DNA from: Isoetes taiwanensis
Lineage: Eukaryota > Streptophyta > Lycopodiopsida > Isoetales > Isoetaceae
Assembly: GCA_021234155.1 (NCBI GenBank)
Contig: JAJEKV010000003.1
Coordinates: 15,300,386-15,364,385, forward strand
Direction of reading: 5' to 3'
Length of the DNA: 64,000 nt
In this document: positions 21,601 to 32,207 of the stretch, piece by piece
Layout of the letters: each line of letters starts with the position of its first letter
Position numbering within the stretch: the first letter of the stretch is position 1
Position numbers and translations under genes: made by a program
The notes under the pieces: generated by a model
Databases searched by the model: none
The model's input: only the letters and a program-made list of their open reading frames with translations
Told to the model about the DNA's origin: nothing

Positions 21601-23160
21601 TCATGTCACAGAGGTTATGCACGAAAAGAAGGAAAAAAGGTATTGTTGATTGTAGGTGTTTTTTTGCCGAATCAAGTCGGCGTGAGAGTAGACAGAATCC
21701 GGATCTTTGCCATCAATTGGTTTTTTGCACATTAATGTTCTGCTATTCCCGCATAGTCAGGTTTCGGTCCTTGTTTGTGTTAGAGTGCAGATCCGATGGC
21801 ATAAGGCTGATTGGAATTCATTTCTTGTTGTAGAGATATGTTTGCCTTGGTTTTTCTAGCCGGTTGTATTTGCTTGCTGCAGCAAATCACTAATTGCTTG
21901 CTCTGGCTTTTCTAGCCAGAAGACATATTCTGCAGTGAATTTCTTGGTTACAGTCTGCCTTGAGTTGAAGATTGAAGAGGCAAAACTTTCAAATTCACCC
22001 TTCTGTTGGTATGATTGTTTAGATCTTGGAGAAAATGACAGTTTTAACATCACTCTAGAACTATATTCTTCAAATTTCTAGCATAAAAGTGTCTAAACCT
22101 TGTTAAATATGGAAGTTATTGATTTATTATGATAAAACATATCGATTTTCATGTTTCCATGTTTGGTCACTATCATCTGATATCAACTGAAATCCCCATA
22201 TACTATCTTGCTTAATAATGCTACATGAGGTTGGAGAATTATCTCTCTTACTATTCCAAGTTTTGACAATGGGTTCTTAACAATATCAGCTAGGGCCTAA
22301 GGATTTTTCTATATGTTCATATATTATATAGTACCAAAATTAATTAAGGACATATTTGTATATAATTCAAAACAAAAATATAGGTTAAAGTGCTCTAATA
22401 AATCCCATTTATAAATCTCAGAAGCATAGCAAATGATGCATTCTACTTAACTTTATATAGAAATTCACTCTAATCTAGATGTAAACAATATATAATATAA
22501 TAGGATGAACACATTAAGAGGTTCAAAGGTGCATTGACTATACCATTATAGGTCCAAAATTCAACAAAGATGTAGCTGGTGATGGTTATTGATGAATGGA
22601 TGACAATATTACAAAGTTTAGACATGACTATAAATAAATAGATCAAATGGCTTTTAATACCTACTTTTCTGATTCATAAAGAAGATTAACTTAATGCACT
22701 ACATTTCTCCCATAAACCTTTTAAACAATACAATACATGATTAAAAAGGATATAGATTTGGTGTGGCCTTATTAGAAAACCTGACAGTAGAGCAGGCTTA
22801 GGGCTTTGGAAAGGGGAGAAAAAGAGAGGGAATGGTGGAGGCCAGGTAAGGAAGGGAGACAACGATGATGAAAAGGGGAGATTTAAATAGGTTGTCAATG
22901 GATGGTGGATTCATGATATGGTATCTCAATTCTGCTTATTTTTGCACCACAAAAATAGCCCAAAACATGGTTCAAGATTGTGGTTTGTACACACAAAAAT
23001 TCAAATCTTTTAGCATTTATGACAGTGCGAAAATAAAATTCTCTCTCTTTGGCATGATATCTTTCTCGAGAATAGGACCTTTGAATTTGCCACACAAGCC
23101 AAATGCCATGGAGGCCAAAATAATGTGGACCGCCAAAAAATAACCAAAAACACCAAAAAG
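21601..23160. other. No recognisable gene
   Basis: AT-rich sequence without convincing coding potential. Isolated short frames show no motif. It may include the 3' LTR of the copia relic just left of it, but no LTR pair could be matched. Confidence 0.4.
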
Positions 23161-23164
23161 ATCT

Positions 23165-23520
23165 AAATAGAGACTGCAGAAGAATAGGCAGATCTTGTGG
23201 ATCATAGCTTGTGGATCATAGCCAAACAGATCTTGTGGATCATAGCCACCAAAAAGAGATTGACGGATCATAGCTTGTCGAATCATGGGAAATTTTTTTG
23301 GGAAAAGCTTTTGCTATATGCAGTGCCGATTTTGTTTCCATTGATTTTTGACCTTGTGAAAAGACCTATACAGAGACTGCGGAAGCATAGCCAGATCTTG
23401 TGGATCAAAGCTTGTGGATCATAGCACTGAGATTGTCGGATCATAGCTAGAGCTTGCGGCAAAGCTTTTGCTGTATGTAGTGTCGATTTTGTTTCGATTG
23501 ATTTTTGACCTTGTGGAGTT
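23165..23520. repeat. Nested tandem repeats (ttgtggatcatagc words)
   Basis: The phrase cttgtggatcatagc recurs about seven times with variations. Larger units repeat too: gcttttgctatatgcagt at 23,307 and its variant at 23,464 (157 bp apart), and agagactgc-gaag about 200 bp apart. The array ends just before the putative start at 23,548. Confidence 0.75.
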
Positions 23521-23547
23521 GGTTCAATCCTTGGTCTCTTAGATTTC

Positions 23548-24022
23548 ATGGGTGTAGAAATGGAAAAAATTGTCTTGAATGATAGTGGATTATCATATAG
23601 GGATTTGTTAAAGCATGAGGAAAAGTTTGTGGATCCATTAGAGAAGCGCAAGTATTGGGGACCAAAGGTGGACAATAAACAATCCTATAGAGTGAGGGCT
23701 CTGAAAAAAGAAAAGAAAGAGGCTTTTCTGAGCATTTACAGGGCAATCTATGAGGAAAGGAGTCATGTTCGAAATGACCAGGTAAGTCAAGTTATGGCTG
23801 TAGCATGGTTTTTGCATGATGTTAAAGGTAAGGATATAGATTGGTTGAGTTTTTATAAGCATGCTTCAAAAAAGAGGTCTTCAATGCTAGAAGAAGATAA
23901 CCTACCCATCGAGGAAGATAGTGGGACTAAAAAAACACTAAAACCTATACAAAATTCAGGCACTGAACCACGATTGGCTTCATCATATTCTAAAACCGTG
24001 GAGTCCAAGAGACAGAAATATG
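23548..24022 (+). pseudogene. First exon-like segment of a decayed multi-domain gene
   Basis: About 158 open codons starting MGVEMEKIVLNDSGLSYRDL and ending at a gtaatg donor (24,023). The product is Lys- and Glu-rich, hydrophilic and without a signal peptide. A block reading SQVMAVAWFLHDVKGKDIDW may be a folded core. I do not recognise the domain. Further plus-strand coding segments follow, separated by intron-like gaps with matching donor and acceptor signals, so I treat this as the 5' end of one gene running to about 28,150. The intron-like gap 24,023-24,728 is rich in tttgtggttt words. Confidence 0.5.
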
Positions 24023-24728
24023 GTAATGTAAATTGTAGTTTTTATTTTGTTTAATTTGCATTTTGTCTGTAAATGAGCTTATGCAACACAATGTGGTTTC
24101 AGCAAAGTTGGAGATGCAAAAAGGAGATTTTACCTTTGGACATTCTGATAGTTAGTACTTTTGATAAACATTGTTCTCTTTTAATTTCTGGATTAGAATG
24201 TGGATTATATGATTTCTTAAAGGATTAAGAGTCTTATAATCATTGGTTCATTCATAGCCTAACCCTTGTAGTTATTGTAGTCATAGTTTTTCTGGTTTTA
24301 GGTCAGCAGATCTTAAATTGTGGTTCTTTAGTAGAATTGTGGTTTGGAGTTGTGAATTTATATTGTAGATTTGAAATTGTAGTATAGAATTGTGATTTAG
24401 AGTTTGTGAATTTAGATTGCAGTTTATATATTTGGATTTGTTGTTTGTGGTTTATGATTTGTGGTTTGGGATTAATAGATTTGGTTTACGAGTTGGGTGT
24501 CTTGGTTTTGTGGATTGAGTGAATTCTATATTGTGTTCTATGTTCTGTAGTTTGTAGTTTGTGGTTGCATGTTTTGGTTTGTGGATTGAGGGAATTTTAT
24601 ATTGTGTTCTGTGGTTTGTGGTTTTGCATTTGTGTGCTGGTTTGTGGTTTTGCATTTGTAAAGGTTAAATTGTGGTTAAGCTTTTATACTTTGTGCTTTG
24701 TGGATTATATTTTATAGTTTGATTACAG

Positions 24729-25402
24729 GCTACAACAGTCATATAACAAATGGAAAGAGTTGAAGAAATTCTTCAAATCATTGAGGGAGAAGAAGGAGCA
24801 TTATATGCAAGAAATGGTAGACATCAAATGTTTGATGCAAGGAATGACAAAGGAAGCAGCTACAGGTGTGCAACAGGTGGTAGATATGAAGGAAGCCGAG
24901 GTAGTTAAAGTTGTGGCATCATTGGTTGTTGTAGATCTTGATGCTATTGAGAAGAGGAGGCAAGGGGACAATGATGATATTGCAAAACTCAGACCATGTC
25001 TTGAAAGGCTTATTGAAGGCTGCAATATCTTTGAGAATGGAATTAAACTAGATCTTTATCTACCCGAGTCTATAGAAGCAAATTTCCTATTAGACTCACC
25101 TGAACATGTATGTCCCTATTGTAGAAGATTCTTGGAATATGATGGGAAGCCACTGCCCTTTGTTACTACAGAGTGTAACCATCTTTATGATATTCTATGT
25201 TTGGCATCATTATTAAGGTATGAGCAATAGTAAATTTTGATCTTAACAATAGTTATATTTTGATCATTAAGCTCTTTAAAATGATCTGTATAATTTCTTG
25301 TTTTCAGTTATAGGGGTAAGTGCTGTAGCCCAGATTGTGACCAGATCATATCTACCACTTGGAATGCTGCATTTGGTGTGAAGAAAGTTGTACCCTCATA
25401 TG
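24729..25402 (+). pseudogene. Exons with coiled-coil and RING-like zinc site
   Basis: The exon 24,729-25,217 (acceptor gattacag, donor gtatga) encodes a Lys/Glu-rich helical stretch (KKFFKSLREKKEHYMQ), then HVCPYCRRFLEYDG and ECNHLYDILCLASLL. The exon 25,308-25,402 (acceptor ttttcag, donor gtatgt) continues in phase with YRGKCCSPDCDQ and WNAAFGVKK. Together the cysteines and histidine form a RING-like pattern: C-x2-C, C-x-H, C, CC-x3-C. In C-x-H-x2-H-x2-C the second His position holds Asp. Such domains usually mediate ubiquitin or SUMO transfer or protein binding. The assignment is by spacing only. Confidence 0.5.
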
Positions 25403-25476
25403 GTATGTATAAGTGGTTAAGCAATCAACTTCTTAAGATCATTTAATGTTGATGGTTTTGTTGGTTGTCATTTTAG

Positions 25477-26345
25477 ATGTCCATATGAATCCCACATATG
25501 CAAGCACAAGTAGAGATAAGGGATATCTATTCCCACAGATAGAAGAGCAAAAGATCCAAGTGGAGAATGCAGCGCAACCTGAAATTGAGAAAGAAGAGCA
25601 CACTAGACAATCAGAAAGTGAGAAATAAGGTAATGTAAAAGTTAATAGTTTGTATTAAAATAACTTATGTTATTTCTCATTCTTCTTGTATCTTGCTGCA
25701 TGCAGGCTTCAAATTGCAGTCAAATCTAAATGAAGAATCAAGTGCAGCATATGGTGATGCCTCCAAATTTACGTCAAGTGCAGTAGATGCCTCCAAAAGC
25801 TATAATGAACCTTCTCTATTTGGAGCTCCTAGCCCTTCTAGCTTTACCAAGCAGGAAGTTTCCACCGCATCTGAAAACCCACTTTCTAGCTTCAACAAGA
25901 AGGATAAGCTCAATAAACCCTCTAGCTCTACCAAGCAAGTGGAGTCCACCGCATCTGAAAAACTGCTTTCTAGCGTCAACAATGAGGAGAAGTTCGTTGC
26001 ATTAAAAAAACCACTTTTTGTAGTAGAAGTCAAAGATTTCATATCTGGTTGGTTTAAGATACTAATTTTATTATTCGTTTGACAGTTCTACTATTATTCA
26101 TACTGAAGCTATAGTTTCTTTAGGTATAGATACAAGTAGCAAATTGGAAACCGAAAATGTTGAAGAGATATCTACTAGAAAAAACAAAGGTATTCTTCCT
26201 TCACTTTTGTTCCATTACAGTTAGTAAATTAGTGTACTAATTCTCTAAAATGTAGCAACTCTCTTAGCTCAAGAAATACAATTTGATGATGACAATTAAT
26301 GTCAAATAGCATTTTACCTCAATCATCATCCACAAAACAACCAAG
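25477..26345 (+). pseudogene. Low-complexity linker exons, interrupted
   Basis: Four exon-like segments are bounded by cag/tag acceptors and gta donors: 25,477-25,629, 25,706-26,045, about 26,124-26,189 and about 26,257-26,343. The second encodes an internal tandem repeat of about 27 residues: KQEVSTASENPLSSFNKKDK and KQVESTASEKLLSSVNNEEK. An in-frame TAA lies just before the donor at 25,630, and a TAA/frame change occurs near 26,298, so the reading is broken or the exon limits are wrong. The sequence is Ser/Lys/Glu-rich, probably a disordered linker between the zinc site and the FCP1-like domain. Confidence 0.4.
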
Positions 26346-26426
26346 TAAGATACCTGCATTGATTGAGTTAAAAGGTGTCATTTTTTTCCTAGCATCTTTT
26401 TTATCTCGTTCTTCCTCAATTGAGAC

Positions 26427-27155
26427 ATGCTGTTCAAAGAGAAGAAAACAGATCTTATTATACTTGGAGGGGATTGTGCATCATCTCCAGCCATCAAGAG
26501 AATCAGGTTGTCTAAAAAACTATTGACCTTTGATTTCAATAGTGTGCTTGGAAAATTCTACGAGCAAATTAGTAGGAATGTCATATCAAGGGTGGATCCA
26601 CCATTAGAACTTTTGATGCTTTCCAAAACAAAGATGGTGGTATTCAGGAAAGGTTTATTCGAGTTTCTTGGCTGGTGTATAAACCAGTTTGACATTGCAA
26701 TATGGGCTGATTTCGATGGTACCATCTTGAATCTGATAACTAAAAAGTTCTTTCCAGAAGATATAAGGAGTGCATTAATATTCCAGTGGGGCCTAAAGGA
26801 ACTCACTAGAGCATGCACTAAAGTTAACAAAATCAATATTAACTTTAAGATTCTGGAGAAAGTGTACAACCACAAACCTCTTGCAGGATCATATAAAGTG
26901 GTCAATACACTCTCGGTTGATGACCATATGTACAAAGGCTACAAAAATGCCCGATACACTATAGTCACTCCTATCACCTTCAATCTTGAGCAAGGTGATC
27001 GAGACTATTTTACCAAAGTTTTGAAGCTATGGTTGTTGGGCCTTTCTTCTGCTGATAGTGTTGCTACATATGTACAACACCGTCCAATAGAAAATTTGTT
27101 GGATGATATCTCTGAAAAATTTATTGTGGCTATGAAGAAGAAGAACAAGATCTGA
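26427..27155 (+). pseudogene. FCP1/NIF-like phosphatase domain (HAD superfamily)
   Basis: 242 open codons. The segment KKLLTFDFNSVLGKFY is motif I of plant FCP1-like proteins of the LxLDxNGLL type; the first Asp is kept and the second is Asn, so ordinary DxDxT phosphatase chemistry is doubtful. MVVFRKGLFEFLGWC, FDIAIWADFDGTILN and FFPEDI…FQWGLKELTRACTK follow in the family order, with KPL after that. The family usually dephosphorylates phosphoserine, for instance in the RNA polymerase II tail. The frame ends at TGA (27,153-27,155). The flanking plus-strand exons suggest it was part of a larger protein. Whether this copy is still expressed is unknown. Confidence 0.65.
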
Positions 27156-27309
27156 TTATTACTAGAATCTATAAACTATTTTAGATCTAATTTGTTACAA
27201 AACATTGTGTAAGATATCTGAAATCTACTTTCCTAAATGTGCTAAAACTACATTTTCCTTTGTGAATTTTGCATTTGTCGCCTTGGATTGTATTATTTAC
27301 CTTAATAAC

Positions 27310-28149
27310 AGATTGAGGAAGAGGAGCAGATCCCTAATAGAATTGCTCAACTTTTTACCCATGGTGTATTATGTCGAGTCCAACCCAATCACTATAACAA
27401 GAACAGAAGTAGACATTTTGGACAATGAGACACGGTGGCTTAATAATACGATCATCGATCTGTTCATGAGGTAAATTGTTGCATGCCCATGGATTGTACT
27501 TTCTATTATGACCTTTTTATAGCATGGTGTATTTTGCTTAGAAATGTCTGGCTACATTTGAATGAGGAACGAAGAAAACAAGTATACATATGTCATGCAC
27601 TAACATATGGATATATAAAAATGAAAAAGAAACTTGTTATATCCAAATTGTTGCTGGGATTGGATATGGACTCTTGTGCATGTTTGATTATTCCTATGTG
27701 CCATTCATTGGACTGCAGCTGCGATATTGGGTCTTTTAGCCCCTAGCAATTACACTTATCCAGTTATATTGCACTTGGACACCCATAAGCAGGTCAGTGG
27801 TCAATTTGTGAATTCAAATGTGAACTTATTTTGATTATGTAGGAATTGCCTTTCCTCTCTTATAACAGGCTAATAGAAGCTTTGGCCAAGCTTTCCCCAC
27901 GAGCAGCCCAATTCAAAGAGAAGTTGCAGTGGTGCCATCTTAGCCCTCATCCTCTTCAATCAGATGGTTATTCATGTGGATTGTATTTGTATGTTCGTTA
28001 AAATCATCATGGAGGAAGATGCTACCATACAGAATTGGTTACAGTATTCAAAACGATGTTTTACACAAGAGGTTGTGTCTAGTATAAGGGATTACTTGAT
28101 TATTTGTATATGTAATCAAGTTTTTAGAGATTATGGACATAACTTGTAA
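27310..28149 (+). pseudogene. Ulp1/SENP-like SUMO protease domain (peptidase C48), frameshifted
   Basis: Readable parts of a C48 cysteine protease lie in shifting frames. The domain start reads DNETRWLNNTIIDLF (27,418-27,470) before a gtaaat donor. An exon from about 27,542 carries LIIPM. After a frame change the catalytic IHWTAAAILGLLA (about 27,700) and LHLDTHKQ (the Asp) appear, followed by an intron 27,793-27,869. QSDGYSCGLYLYV (about 27,957-27,998) supplies the oxyanion Gln region and the catalytic Cys. At least three frame changes are needed, so the copy is dead. All three catalytic residues are still recognisable. Ulp1 domains occur in cellular SUMO proteases and in some plant MULE and CACTA transposons. 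It directly follows the FCP1-like segment on the same strand. Confidence 0.7.
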
Positions 28150-29130
28150 TAGACATGAGATTACTTGCTTATTCAGATTTTGAATACATTGTAAACACAA
28201 AGTTGGAGTCAATTGACAGTTTGCATTTATGTAGTAACAAGCCACAAAGAGAATTGAAGTTTGAGTTTGTGTATTGTAATAGACATGAGATTACTTGCTT
28301 ATTCAGATTTTGAATATATTGTAAACATAAAGTTGGAGTTGAATTGCAAGGTTGCGTTTATGTAGTAACAAGCCACAAAGAGAATTGGAGTTTGAGTTTG
28401 TGTATTGTAATAGACATGAGATTACTTGCTTTTCAAATTTTGAATATATTGTAAACACAAAGTTAGAGTTGAATTGGAAGTTTGAGTTTATGTAGTAACA
28501 AGCCACAAAGAGAATTGGAGTTTTAGTTTGTGGATTTTGTATTTGTGTAGTAACAAGCCACAAAAGAATTGGAGTTTGAGTTTGTGGAGTTTGAGTTTGT
28601 GTAGTAACAAGCCACAAAGGGAAATGGAGTTGAGTTTGTGATTTGAGTGTGTGTAGTTGGTTTGTTTGTGGAGTTTGAGTTTATAAAGAGAATTGGAGTT
28701 TGAGATTACTTGCTTATTCAGATTTTGAATATATTGTAAACACAAAGTTAGAGTTGAATTGCCCTTGAATTGGAAGTTTGAGTTTATGTAGTAACAAGCC
28801 ACAAAGAGAATTGGAGTTTTAGTTTGTGGAGTTTGTGTTTGTGTAGTAACAAGCCACAAAAGAATTGGAGTTTGAGTTTGTGGAGTTTGAGTTTGTGTAG
28901 TAACAAGCCACAAAGGGAAATGGAGTTGAGTTTGTGGTTTGAGTTTGTGTAGTTTGTTTGTTTGTGGAGTTTGAGTTTATAAAGAGAATTAGAGTTTGAG
29001 TTTGTGGTGAGAATTGGAGTTTGAGTTTGCGGAGTTTTGTTTTTCTAATTGGAGTTTGAGTTTGTGGAGTTTGAGTTTGTGGTTTGAGTTTGTGTAGTTA
29101 GTTTATTTTTCTTTTTGGAGTTCGATTTCT
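28147..29130. repeat. Complex tandem-repeat array (gtagtaacaagccacaaag units)
   Basis: A unit of about 130 bp beginning taatagacatgagattactt repeats at 28,147, 28,277 and 28,407. A shorter unit containing gtagtaacaagccacaaa and aattggagtttgagtttgtg repeats many times to 29,100. The block 28,420-28,620 is itself repeated at 28,715-28,920. The array directly follows the Ulp1-like remnant. Repetitive reading frames on either strand are by-products. Confidence 0.85.
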
Positions 29131-29164
29131 TAAGAACACTTTTTTAAGGACCTCTCTAAGGACT

Positions 29165-29510
29165 TAGTCTAATGCTGCAAAGTCCCTCAACGGCGATGGG
29201 GGAAGCGCCCCCACCTCACTCATCCTACTCGAGGGGAAGCACCCCACCTCACTCATCGGCCTCACTCTCGAGGGGGAAGCGCTCCCATCTCACTACCTCA
29301 CTCTCTCCATCTCACTACCTCACTCACTCACTCTTGAGGGGGAAGCGCCCCGATCTCACTACATCACTCACTCACCTTACTCATCCTCACTATTCGAGGG
29401 GAAGTGCCCCCACTTCACTCATCCTGCATCTCACTATCTCACTCACTCACTCTCGAGAGGGAAGCGCCCCCATCTCACTGCCTCACTCACTCATTTTCGT
29501 TTTTCTTTTT
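29165..29510. repeat. Tandem repeat of ctcactcactctcgagggggaagcg-type units
   Basis: Five to six diverged units of roughly 60-70 bp, each with a cgaggggaagcgcccc core and ctcactcactcac tails. The open frame running through it (29,172-29,774) is Ser/His-rich and probably not a gene. Confidence 0.75.
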
Positions 29511-29913
29511 AGTTGTTGTTGTTTAGAGTTTTATGCATGGTACCATTTTGTATACATTTTCAGCAGATTATACATACCTATAAGCACCTCCATGTCTTGG
29601 ATGTATTCACCATCATTTTGTCCTGTAAATTCAATGGTCAACACAAACCCACAAGCATATCATTTACAACAATCCTCTAAGACCTCTAAGAGACACTATA
29701 CTATAGACCTTCTAGGAAACCCTTTAGATGGCTACTCCAAAGGTGCCTCTCGAGGTTACACACCCTCTAGGTAACCACCCTAGAGGTTAAATCATGTGAG
29801 CCATCATAGTGGGATATCCACTCTGACTTTATTGGAACCTATCTGGCCACCCTTCTGTCTTCCGTAAATCTCCGTTTAAAGAGAACCCTCGAATTATATC
29901 CAATTCGAGGTCG

Positions 29914-30310
29914 TTAGAACTCAGACCAATGTGGCTCGACTAATTTCTCCAGTTTGGCATATAACCCATGCCCACGAAGCTTCTGAAAGACCTGTCGAAC
30001 ATGCCTCTCATGTTCTTCACGAGTCTTAGAATAAATAAGAATATCATCCAAATAGATGATAACAAAAGTGTATAAGAACTCTTGAAAGACATCATTGGCC
30101 ATATGCTGGAATACTGGTGGAGCATTGGTAAGTCCAAACGGCATAAATGTGTACTCAAAATGGCCATACCGAGTACGGAAAACTGTTTTCCACTCATCAC
30201 CCTCCCAGATCCGGATAAGATTATAGGCACCCCGAAGATCAATCTTCGTAAAATAATGTGCACCTTGGAGTCGCTCCAACATTGTAGGGCATCCCCTACA
30301 CACACCACAT
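29914..30310 (-). pseudogene. Ty3/gypsy reverse transcriptase fragment
   Basis: About 120 codons of a gypsy RT palm: [36 protein letters not shown] and [13 protein letters not shown] with the catalytic YLDD. It ends after [10 protein letters not shown], where family similarity stops (about 29,945). Neither the RT N-terminus nor RNase H or integrase is adjacent. The type resembles chromovirus-like pol. It does not connect with the gag genes at 8-13 kb. Confidence 0.85.
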
Positions 30311-30712
30311 GTCCATCCCCCTTGGATGTCTCCAAAGGTTTGTCAACAAGACCCAATCACATGATAATCACTTCTAGGTGCATCTTATTTACACATGCTA
30401 CTTTTGCTTCTTTGGCATATGGGATATTGGTGTGGGATAGAAATATGTTTAGGGATTTTGTGCTATTGGACTAAAACTCTACCACGTAAGACATAGATTC
30501 AAAATTACTTTAACATTCATGAATACAAAATTCAAACTTAACATCCTTGAATTTGAACCTAACACCTATTCAATGTCTATCAAATGAACAAACCAACACA
30601 CCTTTTAAATGTATGCTACTTATTAATGAAACATTGATAACATAAAGTCCAAACAATAACATTATCGTACAAGCACAGAAAACACAAGTAGAAGAATACA
30701 AGATGTATCAAC
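30311..30712. other. No recognisable feature
   Basis: AT-rich, no convincing frames on either strand. It leads into the trinucleotide-repeat region. Confidence 0.4.
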
Positions 30713-30870
30713 TCATCATCATCATCATTATCTATTAAAACATCAAATGAAAATCATCATCATGGCAACCTAGATGGTAAGTGGCTTTGATCTGTTCATC
30801 ATCATCATCTGCTCACAACAACGTGTGTTCATCACCGCACCACCACCACCACCACCACCACCACCACAGA
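30713..30870. repeat. ATC and CAC microsatellites, partial duplicate of 31,081-31,212
   Basis: Short cat/atc runs at 30,714-30,765 and 30,795-30,812 and a (cac)n tract at about 30,838-30,866. The sequence ggtaagtggctttgatctgt (about 30,777) matches ggtaagttggctctgatctg next to the longer ATC tract at 31,171, so the 3' end of the neighbouring gene with its repeat has been duplicated locally. Confidence 0.6.
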
Positions 30871-31069
30871 GTGCTTATACATAAAGGGGTATGGCATCTG
30901 GATTGGAGGGTGGCAGAAACCTCCTTGTATCGCATGATTTTAAGGAGATTTGACCCCTCGTGTATGAATGTTAGCTCCAGGTGGTGCCTAGAACACCCTA
31001 ACCCCTCATTATCGTGCATGATGGTCAAAACACCCCTCCATTGAACTCTCATGGGTTTATCTCTGTTGA

Positions 31070-31081
31070 TCAAAGGTGAAT

Positions 31082-31168
<87 letters not shown>

Positions 31169-32207
31169 TGACAACACAGGTGGTAAGTTGGCTCTGATCT
31201 GTTCTTCATCCTTAGGATCTAGAAGGTGAAATACAGGATGTCCTTTGATAGCATAATTTCCTTTTATTAGTGGGATTCTAACACCACATATTTGTGTAGA
31301 GTAAACGTTTGCAGCTCCTTCTTGAGAATATAATTCATAACCTCTCTTTGAACTTGGAATTTTTTTGAAGTAAGTTCCTTCTAATATACATTCACCTTTT
31401 AAGAACCACGTTCCATTATCTTTCAAGTCTTTTTCCACTATATACTTCTCCCTTGTACATACAAGCAACCAAAAGTCATCCCCTTCATGGTTGTTTTTTG
31501 GTGCTACCATTGCAAAGTAATCTCCACATTTGACCCGGTCAGCAATATTAGCACCTGAATATAAGGGCCTTTGTAACTTCCTAACCCCAACTGCATCACA
31601 AATAGATGAAGAAGCAGGTTCAATTTCCACCAGTTCCCAATTATTCACATATGCCGTATTCTCGCATCTATCCCAATGTTCATCTAAACAAAAATTACAA
31701 AAGCATGAGAATCTTCGAACATGTAATTGAATTGTTGATCCCAAGCTGAATGCACATACACTATGAATTTTTTGAGTATCCTTCACCATATGTGCTCCCG
31801 TTTTTTTACGCCTATCGATTTCTCCTGCTTTAACTTCCCAAAAAAATCTTTTAATATCTTTCTTTTTTTGTTTTTGGTTCCTCTTTAGAAGAAACTGTAC
31901 CAGAAAATAACTCCTTGGTAGCCTCCATAATATCATGTGCATTCTCTATCTTAGTATCAGGATATAGGAGTTGGATCATTCTGATCCATCTCTTTAATTC
32001 ACCAGCCTTGCCATCATGCTTTCCCTTTCCATGATTTGAACCAAAGTAGTTCCACACCATATGAATTAGAGTCTGATATGAGTATCTAGTAATAAAATAA
32101 AATGGCCTTGTAGCTTTGAATTGTGATGTAGCACCATCAGAAAAAACCCAGTGCCTACGTGGTTTCAGTAATGGCACCAATGAACCTAGATATATTATGT
32201 GGGTCAC
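31070..32207 (-). pseudogene. Transposase-like protein with C-terminal BAH-like domain and poly-Asp tail, frameshifted
   Basis: Two overlapping frames make one former gene. 32,207-31,851 encodes HWVFSDGATSQFKATRPFYF, then VWNYFGSNHGKGKHDG and LKRWIRMIQLLYPDTK. This SDG…QFK…HGKG…DG…K pattern is found in uncharacterised transposase-like proteins, probably of RNase H-like fold. 31,942-31,070 continues in another frame with KRFFWEVKAGEIDR, a Cys cluster CFCNFCLDEHWDRCEN, and a stretch GDYFAMVAP…DDFWLLVCTREKY…GTWFLKGECIL with BAH-like texture. It ends in a poly-Asp run and IHL. The frame changes in a T-rich stretch near 31,855-31,890. The 5' part is lost where LTR-like sequence begins (32,201). 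Confidence 0.6.
31081..31168. repeat. (ATC)n microsatellite, about 29 units
   Basis: An uninterrupted tcatca run of about 86 bases. In the minus-strand frame of the adjacent gene it encodes a C-terminal run of about 29-30 aspartates. Confidence 0.9.

Noticed and set aside
28147-28910. Direct repeats that could suggest a CRISPR array
   Set aside because: Units vary in length and are contiguous without unique spacers, the context is a plant nuclear genome, and no cas gene is present.
28303-28913. Minus-strand frames of repeated TQTPQTQTPILLWLVTT-like text
   Set aside because: They result from a tandem-repeat array with a period divisible by three in places; no start context, no domain.
29172-29774. 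200-codon Ser/His-rich open frame
   Set aside because: It runs through the ctcactcac repeat array; composition is explained by the repeat.
30781-31044. Histidine-run open frame
   Set aside because: The His run is a (cac)n microsatellite; nothing else in the frame looks coding.
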